From: Butyrivibrio sp.
Lineage (GTDB): Bacteria > Bacillota > Clostridia > Lachnospirales > Lachnospiraceae
Direction: 5' to 3'
NCBI GenBank assembly: GCA_023664865.1
Contig: JAMPEU010000029.1
Coordinates: forward strand, 1-34,105
Length of the DNA stretch: 34,105 nt
The notes below the pieces were generated by a model. That model was not told the DNA's origin. It made no database searches and saw nothing but the letters and a program-made list of their open reading frames with translations. Positions within the stretch are counted from its first letter, which is position 1; each line of letters begins with the position of its first letter. Both the position numbers and the translations under genes were made by a program. Below, piece after piece: positions 31,566 to 34,105 of the stretch.

Positions 31566-31579
31566 AAAGCGGCCGCTTT
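31566..31579. repeat. Perfect 14-bp GC palindrome in the intergenic gap
   Basis: AAAGCGGCCGCTTT is fully self-complementary; CTGT and ACAG lie outside it, one with a 7-nt bulge. There is no T tail, so a terminator is unlikely. It may be an operator or processing site between the HTH gene and the helical-protein gene. Confidence 0.45.
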
Positions 31580-31627
31580 CCCTGCTACAGGCACATTTTA
31601 AAACTTTCCTTGAAGAAAAAAGCGTCA

Positions 31628-32122
31628 TTAATCTTCACTTTTTAAATCTTTTTCACGCGTCATTAAAAGCGGCAGCCCCATATCGTAAAGCACATCATTA
31701 ATCCTTATAAGTGCGCCTTCATAGTTGTCCGTGCTTTCCAGTTCGAGTATCAGTGTCTTTATCACAACATCCCAAGCGATAGCCTCAGACAAGGCATAGC
31801 CCGCCATATTAAGCAGCCCCTTGGTTTCGTCAAGCCCAAGTTCCAATGAAACCGCAATCGCAATCAGCGATTCCTTCGTCGGTTTCCGCCCATTTTTTAT
31901 TCTCTGGAACATCCTTTCGCTTATCTGTGCATATTCATATAATTTTTTGTGTCTGGATTTTTCTCTGATAAGATTGACAAGATGCAGATTAAAATCAGGG
32001 CGTTCTTTCAATGAAAGCCCCCCGCTGTTTGCTAACGTCTCTGCCGCGCACTCATCAAGACCGAATAAGTCCGCTGCGTTTCTTATGACGTTATACTTTA
32101 ATTTTTTTTGTCTGTACGCCAT
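31628..32122 (-). CDS. HTH protein, C-terminal part of a probable tandem-HTH regulator
   Basis: 164 residues from the listed ATG at 32122, but it has no good binding site there. The body SERMFQRIKNGRKPTKESLI, then AIAVSLELGLDETKGLLNMA and INDVLYDMGLPLL is the XRE-like domain often found at the C terminus of macro-domain or vWA proteins in Clostridia. Its first 40 residues repeat the same pattern (LKYNVIRNAADLFGLDECAA), a half-domain whose start is in the preceding gene. The two should be one protein if the A8 run at 32102-32109 were one base shorter. Confidence 0.7.
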   Translation of the reverse strand: MAYRQKKLKYNVIRNAADLFGLDECAAETLANSGGLSLKERPDFNLHLVNLIREKSRHKKLYEYAQISERMFQRIKNGRKPTKESLIAIAVSLELGLDETKGLLNMAGYALSEAIAWDVVIKTLILELESTDNYEGALIRINDVLYDMGLPLLMTREKDLKSED

Positions 32123-32324
32123 AGGGATTCATATTCCAATAATGCAGACATTCCTTTGATGCGCCGATTTTGTGATAGATTTCGTTTAAGGTTCTGATGC
32201 CGTTTTCCTTCTTATACTCTTTTGCCAGCCGCGCAAGCGAGGCGGCAAAGCCCTCCTTAAGGGTGATGTTGTGTCCTTTCAGCCATTCGTCAACATAGCC
32301 TTGTCCTATGTTCTTCATTTTCAT
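32091..32324 (-). CDS. First part of the tandem-HTH regulator, frameshifted at an A8 run
   Basis: 77 residues from the second ATG of ATGTTTATG (32322-32324), 7 nt after AGGAG. It contains TLNEIYHKIGASKECLHYW, the first helices of an HTH domain, and ends in GVQTKKIKV just after the A8 run (32102-32109). The following gene overlaps it by 32 nt in the next frame and continues the same domain. It could be a slippage-controlled fusion, a broken gene or an assembly error. Confidence 0.65.
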   Translation of the reverse strand: MKMKNIGQGYVDEWLKGHNITLKEGFAASLARLAKEYKKENGIRTLNEIYHKIGASKECLHYWNMNPYGVQTKKIKV

Positions 32325-32340
32325 AAACATGCTCCTTTCG

Positions 32341-32411
32341 TGCCGTAACTTTTTGATTACGGCAATATCATACCAAAAGAAATATTGGCAAAAAATAGGA
32401 GCATGGTATGA
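32341..32411 (-). promoter_or_regulatory. Promoter, operator and leader hairpin of the HTH/Nudix-like operon
   Basis: Minus strand extended -10 TGGTATGAT (TATGAT at 32367-32372). Perfect inverted arms TCATACCA and TGGTATGA (32404-32411 and 32368-32375) bracket the promoter, a likely autoregulatory operator. Just upstream of the ribosome binding site TGCCGTAA / TTACGGCA (32341-32364) makes an 8-bp leader hairpin. Confidence 0.55.
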
Positions 32412-32448
32412 AAAAATGCAAAAAAGCACGAATTTTGTGCAAATTTTG

Positions 32449-33624
32449 CTACAAACATATTGTCATATATGGCGGAATACAGAGTATGTCGTCTTTCATT
32501 GCCAGATTGCGGGGATGAATGATATAGCAGCCGCCAATCCTTCCCTTGTATTTCTCCTTAAATCTGAGCAATGATTCCATAGAGTAGTGTGTACCGGATT
32601 TGACTTCGATAGGATACATTTTGTATTTTGTTTTACTGTTATTAGAGATAATAAAATCAATTTCAATATCATTGCGACGTTTTTCTTCATTATAGTGTGT
32701 ATAAAAGAACAGCCGATGACCATTTGCAACCAGCATTTGCGCAATAGCATTTTCATAAAGCATGCCCTCATTAAGTCCCAGTTTTCCCATAAGAATCTGC
32801 TTGTATACTTCGTCTTCCAGCAGTTCGTTTTCATCGAAGGCGTGGCTGACAAGCAAACCTGTATCACTCATATAACACTTAATATAAGAAGCTGATTCAT
32901 TTAAAGACAAACCCACATTGGGATCGTTGGTGCGGCGGCACTCGTTTGCAACCATAGAATCAGAAAGCCAGAAAAAAGTCTCTTCATACTGCTCTGCCAC
33001 AGAACCCTCTACAATACGGTTGAATACTACCCGTTTCTCATGTCTGGAAAGCAAGCCGGGAATTTGATCAAAAATAGCCAAAACCTTAGAGCGATATTGC
33101 GCCTTAATCTTCATAATATCGCTGCGGTATAGTTCCAAAATATCACGCTTTTCAACATCAGCTTTTCCAAAATCTTTTTTGCCCTCCAAGAACGCAACAA
33201 TGCTCATTGGCATTCCACCGACCAGAAGATACTGTTTAAACAGGAGCATCGCTTTTTCATGAAGACTTCGTTCAAGTGGAATCTTTTCCTGAAAGCACTC
33301 ACGAATGTACTTGATGATTGACTTCTCACCTAATGCCCAGCAAAACTCTTCAAAATCCATCGGATACATCTTGATATGCCGTTCTTCTGACGGAATTACA
33401 ATATCCTTTACACTCTCTTTTATAGAAATCAATGAGCCTGTCTCCATAAAATCATACCGCCCATCTGCAACCAAGTATTTAATAGCCTCACGAGCTTTCG
33501 GAAATAACTGGACTTCGTCAAAAATAATAATGCTTTCGCGCTCTAAGAGCTGAACGCCATACTGGACAGACAGAAGCATATAATCCGCAAGTTTAATCCA
33601 TCTACAAATTCCAGTAATACGCAT
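32449..33624 (-). pseudogene. AAA ATPase/DUF4143 protein lacking its Walker A N terminus
   Basis: 391 residues are open, but homologues of this family have about 60-80 more residues at the N terminus, with the P-loop. Here the frame begins within a tandem repeat (MRITGICRWIK) and joins the conserved body at about YGVQLLERESIIIFDEVQLF, the Walker B region. DUF4143-like C-terminal parts (IEVKSGTHYSMESLLRFKEK) are intact. Without Walker A it cannot bind ATP normally, so it is probably a 5'-truncated pseudogene. No homologous N-terminal sequence is found upstream. Confidence 0.75.
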
Positions 33625-33700
33625 ATTTAATTTATCTATAAATTCCAGTAATCCGCATATTTAAATATTTATAATTTCCGGCAATCCGCATATATTTCAT
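33606..33700. repeat. Short tandem repeat array, about three 33-34 nt units
   Basis: Units begin at 33606, 33640 and 33673 and share AATTCCAGTAATCCGCATAT with small changes; a weaker fourth unit may run into the coding region. Units are adjacent without spacers. The array lies exactly where the ATPase gene lost its N terminus. Confidence 0.7.
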
Positions 33701-33707
33701 TTTGCAT

Positions 33708-33905
33708 TTAGCCCCTTACTAAACCCTGATACATTTTCCCCCACTCAGACATAGAATCAATAATCGGGCGCATCGTATCGCCTAATTCGCTTAAGGCGTA
33801 CTCTACCCGCACAGGCACTTCCGGATAAACAGTGCGCGTAATGATGCCATCCTTTTCCATAGCACGAAGATTATCCGTTAAAACCCGCGAAAAGAAAATC
33901 GCCGC
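33708..33905 (-). pseudogene. HxlR-type regulator, truncated C-terminal remnant
   Basis: The frame from TAG at 33906-33908 to TAA at 33708-33710 encodes about 65 residues, with LTDNLRAMEKDGIITRTVYP and EVPVRVEYALSELGDTMRPI, the wing and following helix of HxlR regulators. The N-terminal 40-45 residues with the recognition helices are missing, and no start codon with binding site precedes the remnant. HxlR genes are often next to redox genes; the sirtuin here begins directly behind the truncation. Confidence 0.75.
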
Positions 33906-33923
33906 CTAATTGTAGATTAAATT

Positions 33924-33952
33924 TTCATAATAGCTTAAAATGAATGTATTAT
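33924..33952 (+). promoter_or_regulatory. Promoter of the sirtuin gene
   Basis: TTCATA (33924-33929), 17 nt, TATTAT (33947-33952), then AAGGAAGG before the ATG at 33986. Confidence 0.5.
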
Positions 33953-33985
33953 TACAGGCGCAGTAAAAAGGAAGGAACGATAATT

Positions 33986-34105
33986 ATGAAATCTACTACT
34001 ACAACCGAAAAGCTTGAACAATTAAGGGCAAAACTTGAAGACGCGCAGGTAGTAATTATCGGCGCGGGCGCGGGGCTTTCCACTTCCGCCGGATTTACAT
34101 ACAGC
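33986..34105 (+). CDS. Sir2 family NAD-dependent protein (sirtuin), N-terminal 40 residues
   Basis: ATG at 33986 after AAAGGAAGGAACGATAATT. After a charged helix (EKLEQLRAKLEDA) the peptide has VVIIGAGAGLSTSAGFTYS, the NAD-binding glycine-rich loop of sirtuins. The form GAGAGLSTSAG-F-TYS is like that of class-M sirtuins, which can be linked to macrodomain proteins and protein ADP-ribosylation; only the rest of the gene would decide this. The frame leaves the window open. Confidence 0.85.
   Translation, partial: MKSTTTTEKLEQLRAKLEDAQVVIIGAGAGLSTSAGFTYS

Noticed and set aside
33606-33700. Repeated 33-34 nt units considered as a CRISPR array
   Set aside because: Units lie directly next to each other without unique spacers, the repeats are AT-rich and no cas genes are present.
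1-34105. Search for tRNA, rRNA, integrase, transposase or attachment sites
   Set aside because: None could be recognised by eye on either strand.

Overview
The window looks like a chromosomal accessory region of a low-to-mid GC Firmicute, most likely Clostridia and probably Lachnospiraceae. The reasons are strong AGGAGG-type ribosome binding sites, AT-rich sigma-A promoters, VanR/VanS-like and MacB-type modules, and many XRE, CPBP and GNAT genes. Nearly all genes lie on the minus strand. The plus-strand exceptions are a 57-aa protein (900-1073), two tiny toxins (14852-14932 and 15936-16016), a patatin-like lipase (18130-18981) and a partial class-M-like sirtuin at the right edge (33986-end). 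No rRNA, tRNA, CRISPR array, transposase or integrase was seen.

Layout from the left. 1-1175: a partial unknown gene, a GNAT acetyltransferase and a 57-aa protein lying between inverted repeats. 1175-4958: two FMN split-barrel proteins (one fused to an XRE domain), then an ABC-2 exporter of one ATPase and two permeases. 5098-7361: a class II Fic protein whose promoter/operator is shared with the distant GNAT gene, then an unknown membrane protein preceded by a translationally coupled 33-aa membrane peptide. 7425-10959: a duplicated-domain lipoprotein and a two-component system with a common promoter motif. 11079-11800: a RelBE-like type II toxin-antitoxin pair between two apparent relics of a type I module. 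11874-14429: a CPBP protease, an isoprenylcysteine methyltransferase-like protein, a DUF3267-like metalloprotease and a GNAT. 14613-16150: two tandem copies of an apparently intact type I toxin-antitoxin module with a P-loop kinase between them. 16188-24621: a frameshifted XRE-membrane gene, TetR, patatin, flavoprotein, sialate O-acetylesterase, HAD phosphatase, PNPOx-like protein, CPBP protease and an XRE-zinc-ribbon protein. 24869-29826: a MacB-like ABC fusion with its own two-component system. 30015-32324: an unrecognised operon with a degenerate Nudix-like protein, a helical protein and a tandem-HTH regulator that is frameshifted at an A8 run. 32449-33905: two 5'-truncated genes around a short tandem repeat. 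The right edge carries the sirtuin.

The strongest new signal is the type I module. Each copy has a 26-aa hydrophobic, lysine-tailed peptide; a leader hairpin covering its Shine-Dalgarno; a convergent antisense RNA with its own near-consensus promoter; and a perfect GAAC-N4-GTTC (Gram-positive LexA/DinR-type) palindrome inside the toxin promoter but not in the antisense promoter. This reads as an SOS-inducible type I toxin, analogous in logic to TisB/IstR but built from a Firmicute holin-like toxin. It is duplicated in tandem, with decayed relatives around the neighbouring RelBE pair.

Other regulatory structure read directly from sequence: a 40-45 nt promoter motif present four times; a palindromic operator shared by the Fic and GNAT genes; 11-bp-spaced direct repeats in front of both the MacB-like ABC gene and its response regulator; and a 43-nt hairpin repeated three times downstream of minus-strand genes. 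Two homopolymer frameshifts (and possibly a third) may be real decay, slippage, or assembly error.
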